Part shown: positions 16,568-25,555 of the stretch, piece after piece
How positions within the stretch are numbered: the first letter of the stretch is position 1
How the letters are laid out: each line of letters begins with the position of its first letter
Assembly (NCBI RefSeq): GCF_003350325.1
Contig: NZ_QLYZ01000017.1
Location: 1 to 64,000 of the forward strand
Reading direction: 5' to 3'
Source of the DNA: Vibrio rhodolitus
GTDB taxonomy: Bacteria > Pseudomonadota > Gammaproteobacteria > Enterobacterales > Vibrionaceae
Length of the DNA: 64,000 nt
Made by a program: the position numbers and the translations under genes
The notes under the pieces: generated by a model
The model's database searches: none
What the model was told of the DNA's origin: nothing
Seen by the model: only the letters and a program-made list of their open reading frames with translations

Positions 16568-17653
16568 CTAGAGAGGTTTGTTTTTACATTGCTTAATCGC
16601 ATTTTCTAACAGTTCAAGCGCGCTAAGCTGACACTCAGCGAGTTGCGCATCACTGCTACCAAGTGGTGTAACTCGTTCGCCCCACTTAATATGCCCTGCG
16701 CCCCAGGTTAAACCCGCGCCAAATGCAGCAAGTAAAAGGTTATCACCCGCTTTGACTTTACCTTGCTCTAGCGCTTCACAAAGTGCGATAGGCACAGTAG
16801 CTGCCGAGGTATTGCCGTAATTGTGGATATTAACAAACGCTTTCTCTTGGCTAATACCAGCAAGGTCACAGAGCGTTTGAATGATACGGATGTTAGCTTG
16901 GTGTGGGATCACGACATCAACTTGATCAGTTGAGAGCTCACTACGAGCCAGTACGTTATGGGCTGCTGCGCCCATGCCTTTTACTGCGCGTTTGAAAATC
17001 TCTTTACCGACAAAGTCAAATTCCCAATAACCGTTATCTGCGGCGAAGCGATCCATTGAGGTACCAAATTTAGGTACAGCAAGAATATCACGACCTTGCG
17101 AATCACAACCCAGTTGCGCTTGCTGCAAACCAACTTTTTGTTCGGTTTTGCTTAACACTACCGAACCAGCACCATCGCCAAACAGCACCGCAGTATCACG
17201 CTGTGTCCAGTCAATATAGAAAGATAAGCGCTCAGCACCAATCACAAGTGCATGTTGGTAGTTACCTGCTTGAATTAAGCGGGTAGCAGTTTCTAAACCG
17301 TAAACAAAACCGGTACAGGCGGCGTTAAGGTCAAACGCGGCAGCACCTTTAATACCGAGGTTTTGCGAAACTTTTGAAGCGATATTCGGGATAAGTGAGT
17401 CAGGCGAGCAAGTCGCGACAATGATTAGGTCGATATCTTGGGCAGTGATCCCAGCACAAGCGATGGCATGCTCGGCAGCCACAGTCGCCATATCTGAGGT
17501 ATCTACATGGCTGATACGGCGATTTTCAATACCAGTGCGGGTGCGAATCCATTCATCAGAGGTTTCAAGGAAAGTACTTAAGTCATCGTTAGAGAGCTTA
17601 GCTGGCGGCAGGCACTTTCCCCAACCGCTAATTTCTGCGTAATAGTTGGTCAT
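16568..17653 (-). CDS. fabH: Beta-ketoacyl-ACP synthase III (FabH2-type)
   Basis: Condenses an acyl-CoA with malonyl-ACP to start fatty-acid synthesis, in the cytosol. The KASIII catalytic triad is visible: Cys in NAACTGF (~113), His in PHQANIRI (~250) and Asn in NYGNTSAA (~281). The protein is 361 aa, about 40 longer than housekeeping FabH, with an extra acidic/Leu-rich C-terminal tail. It stands alone, not in a fabHDG cluster, so it is probably the second KASIII that vibrios carry (FabH2) and may use longer or branched primers. A palindrome GATAGT-N3-ACTATC at 17686 is about 33 bases upstream of the start codon and could control this gene. Confidence 0.92.
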   Translation of the reverse strand: MTNYYAEISGWGKCLPPAKLSNDDLSTFLETSDEWIRTRTGIENRRISHVDTSDMATVAAEHAIACAGITAQDIDLIIVATCSPDSLIPNIASKVSQNLGIKGAAAFDLNAACTGFVYGLETATRLIQAGNYQHALVIGAERLSFYIDWTQRDTAVLFGDGAGSVVLSKTEQKVGLQQAQLGCDSQGRDILAVPKFGTSMDRFAADNGYWEFDFVGKEIFKRAVKGMGAAAHNVLARSELSTDQVDVVIPHQANIRIIQTLCDLAGISQEKAFVNIHNYGNTSAATVPIALCEALEQGKVKAGDNLLLAAFGAGLTWGAGHIKWGERVTPLGSSDAQLAECQLSALELLENAIKQCKNKPL

Positions 17654-18023
17654 TATTAGCCTTTATGTGTTCTTGTTTTACCTTCGATAGTATAACTATC
17701 CCCACCCTTCCTCAAGTCGACCTAAATCTAACATGTTGATTAGTGTGATTGGGCAAATAAAAACACGCCATGAATCTACCTATTTAATGCAACTAAACGA
17801 TCAGATTGCGTGGGTTCTGGAAACAATCTAATTCCATTCGCAATACTATAATTGGCATGAATTTTTCTCTTAAAAATCATTCATTTATTTTCATTCCAAG
17901 CAGCGATAAATACAATCTTAATGCTCAAGAATAAACGTTTCTTTCTTCATTCGTTGGTGGGAGTATCCAGCCATGGCGATTAACTAAAACAATATTCAGC
18001 GAATTCCGAAAGGGAGAAATATT
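17654..18023. other. 370-base divergent intergenic region (fabH2 / stress protein)
   Basis: Contains copy A of a palindromic promoter-like segment (17681-17765) and then AT-rich sequence without a gene. A good ribosome-binding site (AAGGGAGAAA) precedes the plus-strand gene at 18024. The stem CGATTAACT near 17977 gives nothing recognisable. Confidence 0.5.
17686..17700. promoter_or_regulatory. Palindrome copy A: GATAGT-ATA-ACTATC
   Basis: A 6-bp inverted repeat with a three-base centre, followed by CCCCACCCT and about 60 further bases that resemble the trxC leader at 18617-18700. It lies 33 bases upstream of fabH2. This is likely a transcription-factor site; the factor is unknown. Confidence 0.55.
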
Positions 18024-18530
18024 ATGAAACAACAAGATAAAGTCATCACCATCGTAAACACTCACAGCGAAGCTGAGAATCTGGTAAAAATGCTTAAAAA
18101 AGAGCAGTACGATGTTTCAAAAATCTCAATTCTAGGTAAAGGCTACCATAGCGAAGAGCATGTTTCGGGTTTCTACAATACCGGCGATCGCGTAAAAAGT
18201 TGGGGTAAAACTGGCGCATTATGGGGCGGTGTTTGGGGTGCGCTCGTTGGTGCCGGTATGTTTTGGCTACCTGGTGTTGGCGCGTTAATGGTTGCAGGTC
18301 CAATTGTCGCTTCGGTTGTTGGCGCTGTTGAAGGTGCGGTCGTCACCGGTGGCGCTGGTGCAATTGGTGGCGCACTTGCCAGTATCGGCATACCAAAAGA
18401 CAGCATTGTAAAATACGAATCTGCAATTAAAGCTGACAAATTTTTAGTGCTTGTACATGGCGACGCAGAAGACATTGTCAAAGCTCGAGCTATCTTGGCT
18501 GACTATCAAGCAGAACACGTTAAAGCTTAA
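18024..18530 (+). CDS. General stress protein 17M-like, glycine-rich membrane-associated protein
   Basis: 168 aa. Residues 1-45 resemble the YflT/GSP17M domain (ITIVNTHSEAENLVKML, then VSKISILGKGYH). The centre (~60-125) is a long Gly/Ala/Val-rich hydrophobic segment with glycine-zipper spacing (GALWGGVWGALVGAG and GAIGGALASIGIP), probably two membrane-inserted helices. The C-terminal YESAIKADKFLVLVHG completes the second alpha/beta half. The family is stress-induced in several bacteria, with no known enzymatic activity. It has a strong ribosome-binding site and its own terminator, so it is monocistronic; it lies between two copies of the same palindromic promoter-like element. Confidence 0.75.
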   Translation: MKQQDKVITIVNTHSEAENLVKMLKKEQYDVSKISILGKGYHSEEHVSGFYNTGDRVKSWGKTGALWGGVWGALVGAGMFWLPGVGALMVAGPIVASVVGAVEGAVVTGGAGAIGGALASIGIPKDSIVKYESAIKADKFLVLVHGDAEDIVKARAILADYQAEHVKA

Positions 18531-18569
18531 ATTTTGCTTAAGCTACCCTACCTAAACGCTTAAGCATTC

Positions 18570-18592
18570 AGGCAGCCTCGGCTGCCTTTTTC
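18570..18592 (+). terminator. Rho-independent terminator after the stress protein
   Basis: AGGCAGCC and GGCTGCCT pair around a two-base TC spacer (the effective loop takes a few stem bases), followed by a T-run. Confidence 0.85.
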
Positions 18593-18621
18593 GTATTTGA
18601 GGTTTCGTTTGTCAAACTTCA

Positions 18622-18634
18622 ATAGTATAACTAT
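18622..18634. promoter_or_regulatory. Palindrome copy B: ATAGT-ATA-ACTAT, upstream of trxC
   Basis: Same inverted repeat as at 17687-17699, again followed by CCCACCCT and then a similar ~65-base leader. It lies 85 bases before the trxC start codon and is probably its operator. Confidence 0.55.
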
Positions 18635-18718
18635 ACCCACCCTAACTTACATCGACACAAATCTAAGTGGTTGATTGATGCGTTAGGGTGAAAAATAAAA
18701 ACAAAGAGAGAATCAGTC

Positions 18719-19153
18719 ATGTCAACATTTAACACCCGTTGCCCTTCATGTCAGGGCGTCAATCGCGTTCCTAGTGAGCGTGTTTCCGAAAGCCCAAAAT
18801 GCGGTAAATGTCAGCAATCATTACTCGATGGCAAACCTATCGAAGGCACTGAATTAAACTTCGCAACCTTACTTAATAGCGACCAACCAGTCGTGGTTGA
18901 TTTTTGGGCTCCTTGGTGTAACCCATGTGTTGGATTTGCCCCTGTATTTGAGCAGGTTGCAGAAGAGCTTTCTGAGCAAGTTCGTTTCGTAAAAATTGAT
19001 ACTGAAGCACAACAAAATCTTGCCGCGCAATTCCAGATTAGAAGCATTCCAACCATTATGGTGTTCAAAAATGGCAAAAGAGTCGATGTTATCAACGGCG
19101 CTCTACCGAAAAGCCAGTTCTCACAATGGCTAAGCCAAGCCATCCAAAAATAG
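18719..19153 (+). CDS. trxC: Thioredoxin 2 (TrxC) with WCNPC active site
   Basis: Zinc-binding thioredoxin used in the oxidative-stress response. Two CxxC pairs at residues 8-11 and 28-31 bind zinc, as in E. coli Trx2, and the thioredoxin fold follows, with the cis-Pro in RSIPTIM. The active site at residues 66-70 reads WCNPC; Trx2 and nearly all thioredoxins have WCGPC. The codons (TGT AAC CCA TGT) leave no doubt about the base calls given here. Length (144 aa) is normal. The change should alter redox potential or partner choice. The start is supported by AAAGAGAG upstream, and the gene is followed by a terminator. The palindrome at 18622 probably regulates it. Confidence 0.94.
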   Translation: MSTFNTRCPSCQGVNRVPSERVSESPKCGKCQQSLLDGKPIEGTELNFATLLNSDQPVVVDFWAPWCNPCVGFAPVFEQVAEELSEQVRFVKIDTEAQQNLAAQFQIRSIPTIMVFKNGKRVDVINGALPKSQFSQWLSQAIQK

Positions 19154-19165
19154 TTTTATGCACTT

Positions 19166-19199
19166 AAAGCCGGAAATTTGCATGATTTTTCGGCTTTTT
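19166..19199 (+). terminator. Terminator after trxC
   Basis: AAAGCCG pairs with CGGCTTT across an 18-base loop that may fold further (GAAATT/GATTTT), ending in a T-run. Confidence 0.7.
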
Positions 19200-19341
19200 G
19201 CATATAAATATCTAGCCCAACAAATAACAAAAAACTTTTGTCGTAAAGGATAAAAGATTTCATTTTACCGCTGTTCAAAAAATCCCCATAGTCGCGCCCA
19301 TAAACCACCTATTTTTTCTCCTATTTTTAGAGGGTACGACA

Positions 19342-20502
19342 TTGGAAAACACTCTTGCTTCTGCGCCAAAAGCTCGCATTTCAGTCCCTGTGATTGCGCT
19401 TGCTCTGTATGCGGTTGCGTCTGGCTATTTAATGAGCTTAATTCCACTAATGCTTCCACACTACGGTTTGGAAAGTTCATTAGCGAGTTGGCTTGCCAGT
19501 GTGTTTTATGCCGGTCTTCTCGCAGGTGCGATGGTCTTTGAACCTATCGTAAACAAAGTCGGTCACCGTAAAGCCTTTATCTGGTGTTTGATTGCCTTTA
19601 TCGCCACTATTGTGGTGCTACCTACGGCTGTTTACGCTTCTGCGTGGCTCGTTTCTCGCTTTGTTGCAGGTGTGGCAGTGGCTGGGGTTTTTGTTATCGT
19701 TGAGTCTTGGCTTCTACACGGTGATGAAAGTGCGCGCGCTAAACGCCTAGGCTTATACATGGGCTCACTTTATGGTGGTAGCTCACTAGGTCAACTTGGC
19801 ATTGGCTTTTTAGGTATTACTGGTAGCATCCCATTTATTGCGATTCTAGCGCTACTAACGTTAGCAATCTTAGTATTGATGTTCGGTCGCACCGATCAAC
19901 CTGAAGAAGGTCAAAGCAGTGCACTGTCACTAAAACAAATCAGCAAGCTTAACCATGCAGCGATCATCGGTTGTATTGTCTCAGGTTTAACCTTGGGTGC
20001 TATCTACGGTCTGATGCCTGTAGAACTGCATAACCGTGGCATTGCGAACGATAACCTAGGCAGCTTGATGGCACTTGTTATCCTTGGCGGTATGGCTGTA
20101 CAACCGCTTGTACCTTGGTTTTCAAAATACCTTGGTCGTACCCTGTTGATGGCAATGTTCTGTCTACTAGGCGTAGCATCAATTAGCTTAGCGGCAATGA
20201 ATGAAGGCATTCATGTTCTTGGTGTTAGCTTATTCATCTTAGGTATGGCGACATTTGCACTTTACCCTGTCGCAATCAACCTTGGCTGTGACAAGCTAGA
20301 CCCAGCTTACATTGTCTCGGTAACGCAAGTAATGCTGTTTAGCTACAGCGTTGGCTCAGTGGCAGGTCCTGTATTGGCAGATAGCTTTATGATGGGCGAG
20401 CAAGGTTTGCTTGGTTACTTATTTGCAGCACTACTTGCAACATGCATCTACATGCTACTAGCAAGTATCAAAACCAAACGCCAAGCAATGGCTGGCGAAT
20501 AA
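19342..20502 (+). CDS. MFS transporter, YcaD-like
   Basis: 386 aa with twelve predicted membrane segments. The protein resembles the YcaD/UPF0226 branch of the major facilitator superfamily (VESWLLHGD and GLYMGSLYGGSSLGQL in the first half). The loop between helices 2 and 3 reads KVGHRKAF, the usual MFS charge cluster. The start is TTG at 19342, with AGAGGG seven bases upstream; no in-frame ATG fits better. Substrate unknown. It stands alone between terminators. Confidence 0.85.
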   Translation: MENTLASAPKARISVPVIALALYAVASGYLMSLIPLMLPHYGLESSLASWLASVFYAGLLAGAMVFEPIVNKVGHRKAFIWCLIAFIATIVVLPTAVYASAWLVSRFVAGVAVAGVFVIVESWLLHGDESARAKRLGLYMGSLYGGSSLGQLGIGFLGITGSIPFIAILALLTLAILVLMFGRTDQPEEGQSSALSLKQISKLNHAAIIGCIVSGLTLGAIYGLMPVELHNRGIANDNLGSLMALVILGGMAVQPLVPWFSKYLGRTLLMAMFCLLGVASISLAAMNEGIHVLGVSLFILGMATFALYPVAINLGCDKLDPAYIVSVTQVMLFSYSVGSVAGPVLADSFMMGEQGLLGYLFAALLATCIYMLLASIKTKRQAMAGE

Positions 20503-20520
20503 GCGCCAACAATCAATTCC

Positions 20521-20548
20521 AAAGGGAGCTCAGGCTCCCTTATTTTTT
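20521..20548. terminator. Bidirectional terminator between the MFS gene and the ygbA-like gene
   Basis: AAGGGAGC and GCTCCCTT form an 8-bp stem with a short loop, then ATTTTTT. The stop codon of the converging minus-strand gene lies inside the hairpin. Confidence 0.8.
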
Positions 20549-20934
20549 GTCCGTAGATGGCGGTTAGATAAATTAGCCGCTGGTTTGCTACTTGGCGCAG
20601 GGCGCTTTTCATGGCGAAGATGCCTTAGCGCTAACAGTGGATGTGGCAAGAGCATTCGGGGCCCTGAATAGCGCATTACCGCTTTCATTTGCGCTTTGGG
20701 CTCAGGCTTATAGCAATGGATCGGACAGCGATTGCATGTAGGTTTATTTTGACCATAAGGGCATCGGTCTAGCCGTACCTCGGCATAATCAAGCAGCTCA
20801 CGGCACAAAGAGCAAAGCGTTCGCCCCTCTTCTCTTCTGTGATGGCGCTTACAATAGATTTCCATCATGTAGGCGACGGTTTGATATTCTTTCAACAGCT
20901 CTGCGGTTAAAAGCTCTGAGTGAGGCTTTGCCAT
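20530..20934 (-). CDS. Nitrous oxide-stimulated promoter family protein (YgbA-like)
   Basis: 134 aa, small and basic, with a Cys-rich core: YCKRHHRR, LCSLCRELLDYAEVRLDRCPYG, then PTCNRCPIHCY. This pattern defines the YgbA family, whose E. coli member is induced by nitric oxide through NsrR and aids recovery from nitrosative stress, probably as an iron-binding protein. The C-terminal tail is Arg/Lys/Pro rich. An NsrR-like half-site AAGATG followed by GTAT lies about 40 bases upstream (20970-20979), weak but fitting evidence for NO control. Confidence 0.85.
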   Translation of the reverse strand: MAKPHSELLTAELLKEYQTVAYMMEIYCKRHHRREEGRTLCSLCRELLDYAEVRLDRCPYGQNKPTCNRCPIHCYKPEPKAQMKAVMRYSGPRMLLPHPLLALRHLRHEKRPAPSSKPAANLSNRHLRTKNKGA

Positions 20935-21095
20935 GATTAATTACGCTGACTATCAATAATACTTTTATCATACCATCTTGTTGGCAAAGAGTGGTCATTT
21001 ACCACACTTCCCAAAAAATCAGCCTTTGAGCTTTGCCACTATACTTGACGTATATAAGGAGAATTTGGTTTAGAAACATACTTAGGTACATATGT

Positions 21096-21530
21096 ATGAA
21101 ACGCCTTCTGACTCTCTGTCTTGTGCTCGCAACATTTTCGGTACAAGGCTATCCGGGCTATGGAAAACATTGGCCACACCGCAGCGTCATCTATTTCGCC
21201 CCCTCGCAAGATGAGCACGTCAATCAGTTTGAGCTGGAGACCTTGCTCAATGACTGTGCGCTGGATGCACGTGACGTCATTACCTTAGTGATCACGCAAG
21301 ATGGCTACACGCAACCGGCGTGGGTTGAACAACAATTTGACTTAGGTATGCTGTTTAACCTCTATCGCGTCGATCCGACACAACACACCGCGATTTTGAT
21401 TGGGAAAGATGGTGGAGAAAAGCTGCGCTGGGGAAAAACTACTGATTGGAATGAGGTCAAACAAACCATCGACAGCATGCCAATGCGACAAAAAGAAATG
21501 AAGAACAAGCAGGACCCGTGCTCAATTTAA
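21096..21530 (+). CDS. Secreted DUF4174 protein
   Basis: 144 aa from ATG 21096, chosen because it begins a clean signal peptide (MKRLLTLCLVLATF, cleavage near SVQG-YPG). An in-frame start 63 bases upstream would put charged residues ahead of the signal. The mature part carries the DUF4174 pattern: RSVIYFAPSQDE, an internal ITLVIT strand and TAILIGKDGGEKLRW, a thioredoxin-like alpha/beta layout without a CxxC pair. Periplasmic, function unknown. Monocistronic; the next gene converges. Confidence 0.75.
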   Translation: MKRLLTLCLVLATFSVQGYPGYGKHWPHRSVIYFAPSQDEHVNQFELETLLNDCALDARDVITLVITQDGYTQPAWVEQQFDLGMLFNLYRVDPTQHTAILIGKDGGEKLRWGKTTDWNEVKQTIDSMPMRQKEMKNKQDPCSI

Positions 21531-21579
21531 ACCGCCTTAAAAACGGATAACGAGTGATCCTGCTTGCTGGGTATTAACC

Positions 21580-22137
21580 CTATAACTGCGGAGCGATACT
21601 CGCAATAGCTTGTGATAACGCTGTATTTAGAGCAAGTACCAAGGATTGATAACCCGACTGTTTAAGCGCAACGCTTTGCGCAAACTGCTCACCTTTGATG
21701 ATGACACCAGATTCATCAAGCAATAACCATTGCCCTGCCACTTCTGCATTACCAGAATAACTGCCATTGAACTTCTCAAGTTTGAGTAGAAGCTTGTGCG
21801 CTTGGTTAAGATTGAGCGTTGGATTTAGTTCCACCGGCCAAAACGCCTGTTGCTGACGACGTAACAAGGCAAGGGTTTGCTGCTCAACAATCTCATTAAT
21901 ATCCATTGCCCAAGCATGTTGCTTCGCCTGTACCACTTCTGTTGCTGACGTGCGATAAACAATACCATTCACGTCAAGATAAGGAGCAAGCTCAACTTCC
22001 ACCATTAAAAGCGGAGCCTTAGGAGACGCAATTTGCTGCTGAGCCGGCTCCGGTAACAGATATTCTTGATAGCTCGTTGCTGCTTGATTGGAACAACCAG
22101 TCAGTGCCAAGATACCAATTAATAAAATATTTCTCAT
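21580..22137 (-). CDS. pqiC: PqiC (YmbA-type) ABC-transport auxiliary lipoprotein
   Basis: Outer-membrane lipoprotein of the Pqi intermembrane lipid-transport system. The signal peptide ends in the lipobox LTGC (Cys15). The rest fits the DUF330/ABC_trans_aux domain. Its start codon overlaps the pqiB stop, so it is the last gene of pqiABC. Confidence 0.88.
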   Translation of the reverse strand: MRNILLIGILALTGCSNQAATSYQEYLLPEPAQQQIASPKAPLLMVEVELAPYLDVNGIVYRTSATEVVQAKQHAWAMDINEIVEQQTLALLRRQQQAFWPVELNPTLNLNQAHKLLLKLEKFNGSYSGNAEVAGQWLLLDESGVIIKGEQFAQSVALKQSGYQSLVLALNTALSQAIASIAPQL

Positions 22138-23783
22138 TGCTCTGCCCCTTTCACTGGCATTGGATCGGCTGGACTATCTTCGCCAAAAATCAACACATCT
22201 GGTTTTTGATCAATTTTCTTCAGCACTGGCTGCAATGCTTTCATGGTTTTCTCCATCTCAGCCAAACTGTTATCGAGGTTTTGATACACGCTAGAGGTAG
22301 AATTAAAGCTATCTAGCGTACGTTGCAGCTCTTGCAAGCTTTGCTTCAACTCTTGCGGAATGGACTGCGTATCGTCGCTCTCAACCATAGTGCGAATGCT
22401 GTCCATGGTTTTTTCAGCCGATGCTAAAGTCTTCTCAAGACCGGATAAAGAACGATTTAGCGATGAAACACTCTCATCAAGTGGTAGCTCACTTAAATTA
22501 TTCAGTATTTCCATCATTTTGGTCTGCACTTCAGCCAATTCACTCTGCATTGATGGGAAGATGGTGTAGCCATCAACTTGCTGCGCGACAAAGTTGGCAT
22601 CCGGGTCGACATAATCCAAATCAACATACAGCGCGCCTGTAAGCAAGCTGCCGGTATTTAATTTGGCACGTAACCCTTTGGCAAACTCTTGCTTGATAAG
22701 CTCAAGTAATTGCTCGTTGGTGATCGACTCACCATGGTCGAAGATGCGTCTTGGCTCTAGCTTGATTTGCACGCCCAATTTGGTTACTTCAAAACCGTCA
22801 TCGAGCTTAGCTCGTTTCCAGGGCACCTTAGTTACGGTACCAATCTTCAAACCGCGAAATTCTACTGGTGCACCCACTTTCAGACCACGAAGCGAATCAG
22901 AAAACATAATCACAAACTTGAGTGACTGACGATAGATCCCTTCTTCAGCTTCGCTTTTGCTGTCATACAGCGGAAACTCACGATAGTCCTTCGCCACCAC
23001 AATACCCGGGTTATCTTTTTCTAACGAGCCAAAACTCACCCCACCACCCAGTAGCGATTCTAGGGAGTCGACACGCACTTTAAAGCCTTCCGCGTTCAGT
23101 TCTAAATCCATACCCGAGTTAAGCCAAAACTGGCTGGCACTTCTGACCAACTGGTTAAATGGCTCGAAGATAAACAGCTGATATTGAGCAATACGTTTGT
23201 CAGCATCGATGGTGACTTTTTCAACGCGACCAGCAGTGAAACCTTGGTAAATAACGGGATCACCAACACTTAGTTGCCCAGCAAGTTCGTGATTTAATAC
23301 CACACGTAAACCTTTCGCATTTGGCGGCGCAACAGGTGGGATATCAAGCACGTCAAAGCGCGTTTTGCGCTCGTCAGATTTGCCTGGCTGCAGTTGAATA
23401 TAAGCGCCCGATAGTAAGGTTTCTAAGCCCGACACACCCTCTTTGCCGACGCGTGGCTCAACAATCCAAAATAAGCTGTCTTCGCGTAGCATGCGCTCGG
23501 CATCTTTATCCATTTGCGCCTTAACAATGATGTGCTCATAGTCTTTGCCGATTTTCACATCGGTAACGACGCCAACTTTTACGTTCAAGGCTTTGATTTT
23601 GGTTTTTCCAACCTCAATGCCTGACGCGTCGGACATGACTAAAGTGACGACAGGACCGGTGCTGTTAACGTACTGAAACAACATCCAAAGCCCAATCCCC
23701 AATGCGACCAGTGGCACCAACCACACCGCAGAAAGGCTCTTGCGCGAGCTGATATTCGCTTGAATATCATTTTTATCACTCAT
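22134..23783 (-). CDS. pqiB: PqiB, MCE-domain intermembrane transport protein
   Basis: 549 aa. One N-terminal membrane anchor (~18-40) and three MCE domains follow (~45-135, 160-270, 285-400; note VVTLVMSDASGIEVGKT and GLKVGAPVEFRGLKIGTV), then a long helical C-terminal region that in E. coli PqiB forms a hollow needle across the periplasm. The size matches E. coli PqiB (three MCE domains) and not YebT (seven). It overlaps pqiA by 8 bases and pqiC by 4, so expression is coupled. Confidence 0.94.
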   Translation of the reverse strand: MSDKNDIQANISSRKSLSAVWLVPLVALGIGLWMLFQYVNSTGPVVTLVMSDASGIEVGKTKIKALNVKVGVVTDVKIGKDYEHIIVKAQMDKDAERMLREDSLFWIVEPRVGKEGVSGLETLLSGAYIQLQPGKSDERKTRFDVLDIPPVAPPNAKGLRVVLNHELAGQLSVGDPVIYQGFTAGRVEKVTIDADKRIAQYQLFIFEPFNQLVRSASQFWLNSGMDLELNAEGFKVRVDSLESLLGGGVSFGSLEKDNPGIVVAKDYREFPLYDSKSEAEEGIYRQSLKFVIMFSDSLRGLKVGAPVEFRGLKIGTVTKVPWKRAKLDDGFEVTKLGVQIKLEPRRIFDHGESITNEQLLELIKQEFAKGLRAKLNTGSLLTGALYVDLDYVDPDANFVAQQVDGYTIFPSMQSELAEVQTKMMEILNNLSELPLDESVSSLNRSLSGLEKTLASAEKTMDSIRTMVESDDTQSIPQELKQSLQELQRTLDSFNSTSSVYQNLDNSLAEMEKTMKALQPVLKKIDQKPDVLIFGEDSPADPMPVKGAEQ

Positions 23784-25083
23784 TTAAATTGCACTCCTCA
23801 AAGGTGCTAGCGTTGCTCCAGATACAACGAGAGTCGAACGATATAGCAGAAAGCATAGTAAGAATGACTACCGCAGCAAACGAGAGCGAAGCTGGTCCTG
23901 GGGTAATAGCCATTAAATTTTGTAGTTGCACTAACGCGACGAGGATCGCGACGACAAAAATATCAATCATCGACCAACGCCCGATAAATTCGGTCAAACG
24001 GTAGAGCTTTTGCCGCTTGATTGCTTGGGTAAGGACGTAGCTCTTAGGTCTATTGGCATTCCAGTAAATCCATGCCAAAGCGAACATTTTTGCCATAGGG
24101 ATAAATACACTGGCGATAAAAATTACTAACGCAATCGGATACGATCCCAACTGCCAAAGCAAGACAACACCACCCATAATGGTTGATGGCGTTTCGTTAC
24201 CTAAACTCGTGGTGTACATGATTGGGTATAGGTTGGCAGGGAAATAGAAAATGATGGCTGCCAGCAAGTAGGCCCAAGACTTTTGCAAACTCGCTACGCG
24301 ATCAAACGGATGCAAGGCACTGCCACAACGTACACAGCTATTGTCATGCTCAGATTGCGGCAGATTAACCTGAAAGCACTGATGACAATCTAGGTGCTCA
24401 CCTGAAATATGATCGCTCCCGACTTTGACACCGGGCTGAGAAATAGGTGGAATAAGTTGGTTCCAAATCCAGTATCTGTCTACCAGCGAGATAGCTTTTA
24501 CCGCCAGCACCGTATAGGCGCAAAACGCCCAAAACGAGTAGCCCATACCAATATCCGCCATGGATGATATTTTGATCAGGCTCACCAGTACGCCAATAAG
24601 GAAAACATCTGCCATTAGCCACGGCTCAAATTTAAATAGCCACTTACATGTTGCGACCAACTTTGATGACGCCTTAATCTGCCGACCTTTAACATTCTGC
24701 TGCCATATCCGCAGATGCAAGTAAGTGACAAGTACTAAATATACTGCTGGCAGGGCAAGGACGGTAAGGAGCAATAACAACGCTAGAGCGCTTTGTTCAA
24801 AAGCATCCAGCATCGCCACTGTATTGATTAGGAAGATCTCTTGGGTGATCCCTTTGACGCTAAATGACATAAATGGGAACGACAAACTGATCGCAAGCAT
24901 CACTAAGCAAGCAACAGAATAGGCAATCAACTTTTCACAAGGCTGATGGCTGACACTTGAAAGCGTATGAGAGCAACGTGGGCAATGGGCTGACTGCCCT
25001 TCCTGCATTTCAGGTAGACGACTTACCAATCCGCATTCTTCACAGGCGATCACATTTGTTGGCTGTAGCTGGTTTTTCGACAC
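23776..25083 (-). CDS. pqiA: PqiA, inner-membrane partner of PqiB
   Basis: 435 aa with two PqiA domains, each a zinc-ribbon-like CxxC...CxxC (CEECG...CPRC near the N-terminus; CHQCF...CVRCG near residue 235) followed by four membrane segments. The duplicated arrangement is that of PqiA/YebS. It is the first gene of the operon. Paraquat induction is known for E. coli pqiAB; no SoxS site was identified here. Confidence 0.93.
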   Translation of the reverse strand: MSKNQLQPTNVIACEECGLVSRLPEMQEGQSAHCPRCSHTLSSVSHQPCEKLIAYSVACLVMLAISLSFPFMSFSVKGITQEIFLINTVAMLDAFEQSALALLLLLTVLALPAVYLVLVTYLHLRIWQQNVKGRQIKASSKLVATCKWLFKFEPWLMADVFLIGVLVSLIKISSMADIGMGYSFWAFCAYTVLAVKAISLVDRYWIWNQLIPPISQPGVKVGSDHISGEHLDCHQCFQVNLPQSEHDNSCVRCGSALHPFDRVASLQKSWAYLLAAIIFYFPANLYPIMYTTSLGNETPSTIMGGVVLLWQLGSYPIALVIFIASVFIPMAKMFALAWIYWNANRPKSYVLTQAIKRQKLYRLTEFIGRWSMIDIFVVAILVALVQLQNLMAITPGPASLSFAAVVILTMLSAISFDSRCIWSNASTFEECNLNE

Positions 25084-25277
25084 GATACGATTTCTCTTTT
25101 AACCGCCTCTAGAAGGTAATTTTAGTTCGATGGCGCACTTTTACCTTACATATGGCAATTGCGACGCGAATTTATCACTAAAATATTCAGTTAAGTCATG
25201 GTTTGGCAAAATAAAACCGCCAAATAGCTTCTAGAGTAAAAGTCGAGGAAAATTAAAACTATCGGAAAGAAAAGAGA

Positions 25278-25351
25278 TGGAGGCGCCTCCCGGAGTCGAA
25301 CCGAGGTCCACGGATTTGCAATCCGCTGCATAGCCACTCTGCCAAGGCGCC
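25278..25351 (-). tRNA. tRNA-Cys (GCA), array A
   Basis: Minus-strand cloverleaf of 74 nt with encoded CCA. The acceptor GGCGCCT pairs with AGGCGCC, the anticodon loop is TTGCAAA (GCA), and the T-loop is TTCGACT. Identical to the two later Cys genes. Confidence 0.97.
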
Positions 25352-25381
25352 TTAAATGTACCAAATTGTATAGAAGCAACT

Positions 25382-25457
25382 TGGAGCGACACACGAGGTT
25401 CGAACTCGTGACCTCAACCTTGGCAAGGTTGCGCTCTACCAACTGAGCTAGTGTCGC
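25382..25457 (-). tRNA. tRNA-Gly (GCC), array A
   Basis: 76-nt minus-strand cloverleaf with encoded CCA, acceptor GCGACAC, anticodon loop TTGCCAA (GCC) and T-stem ACGAG/CTCGT. Confidence 0.97.
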
Positions 25458-25473
25458 ATTTTGTTACTTTAGA

Positions 25474-25545
25474 TGGTGTTTCGAGCCAGACTTGATGGTC
25501 CGACATTTCGGCCGGCACCGTCGAGTAGGATGTTAATCCACGCAT
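25474..25545 (-). pseudogene. Decayed tRNA-Leu copy
   Basis: Read on the minus strand it keeps a degraded anticodon arm (GGATTAACATCC, compare GGATTTAAAATCC in the intact gene), a recognisable T-arm with TCAAGTC and a terminal CCA. The acceptor and D-arm half is gone or unrecognisable. It lies between intact Gly and Leu genes. Confidence 0.55.
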
Positions 25546-25555
25546 CTAATTAAGA

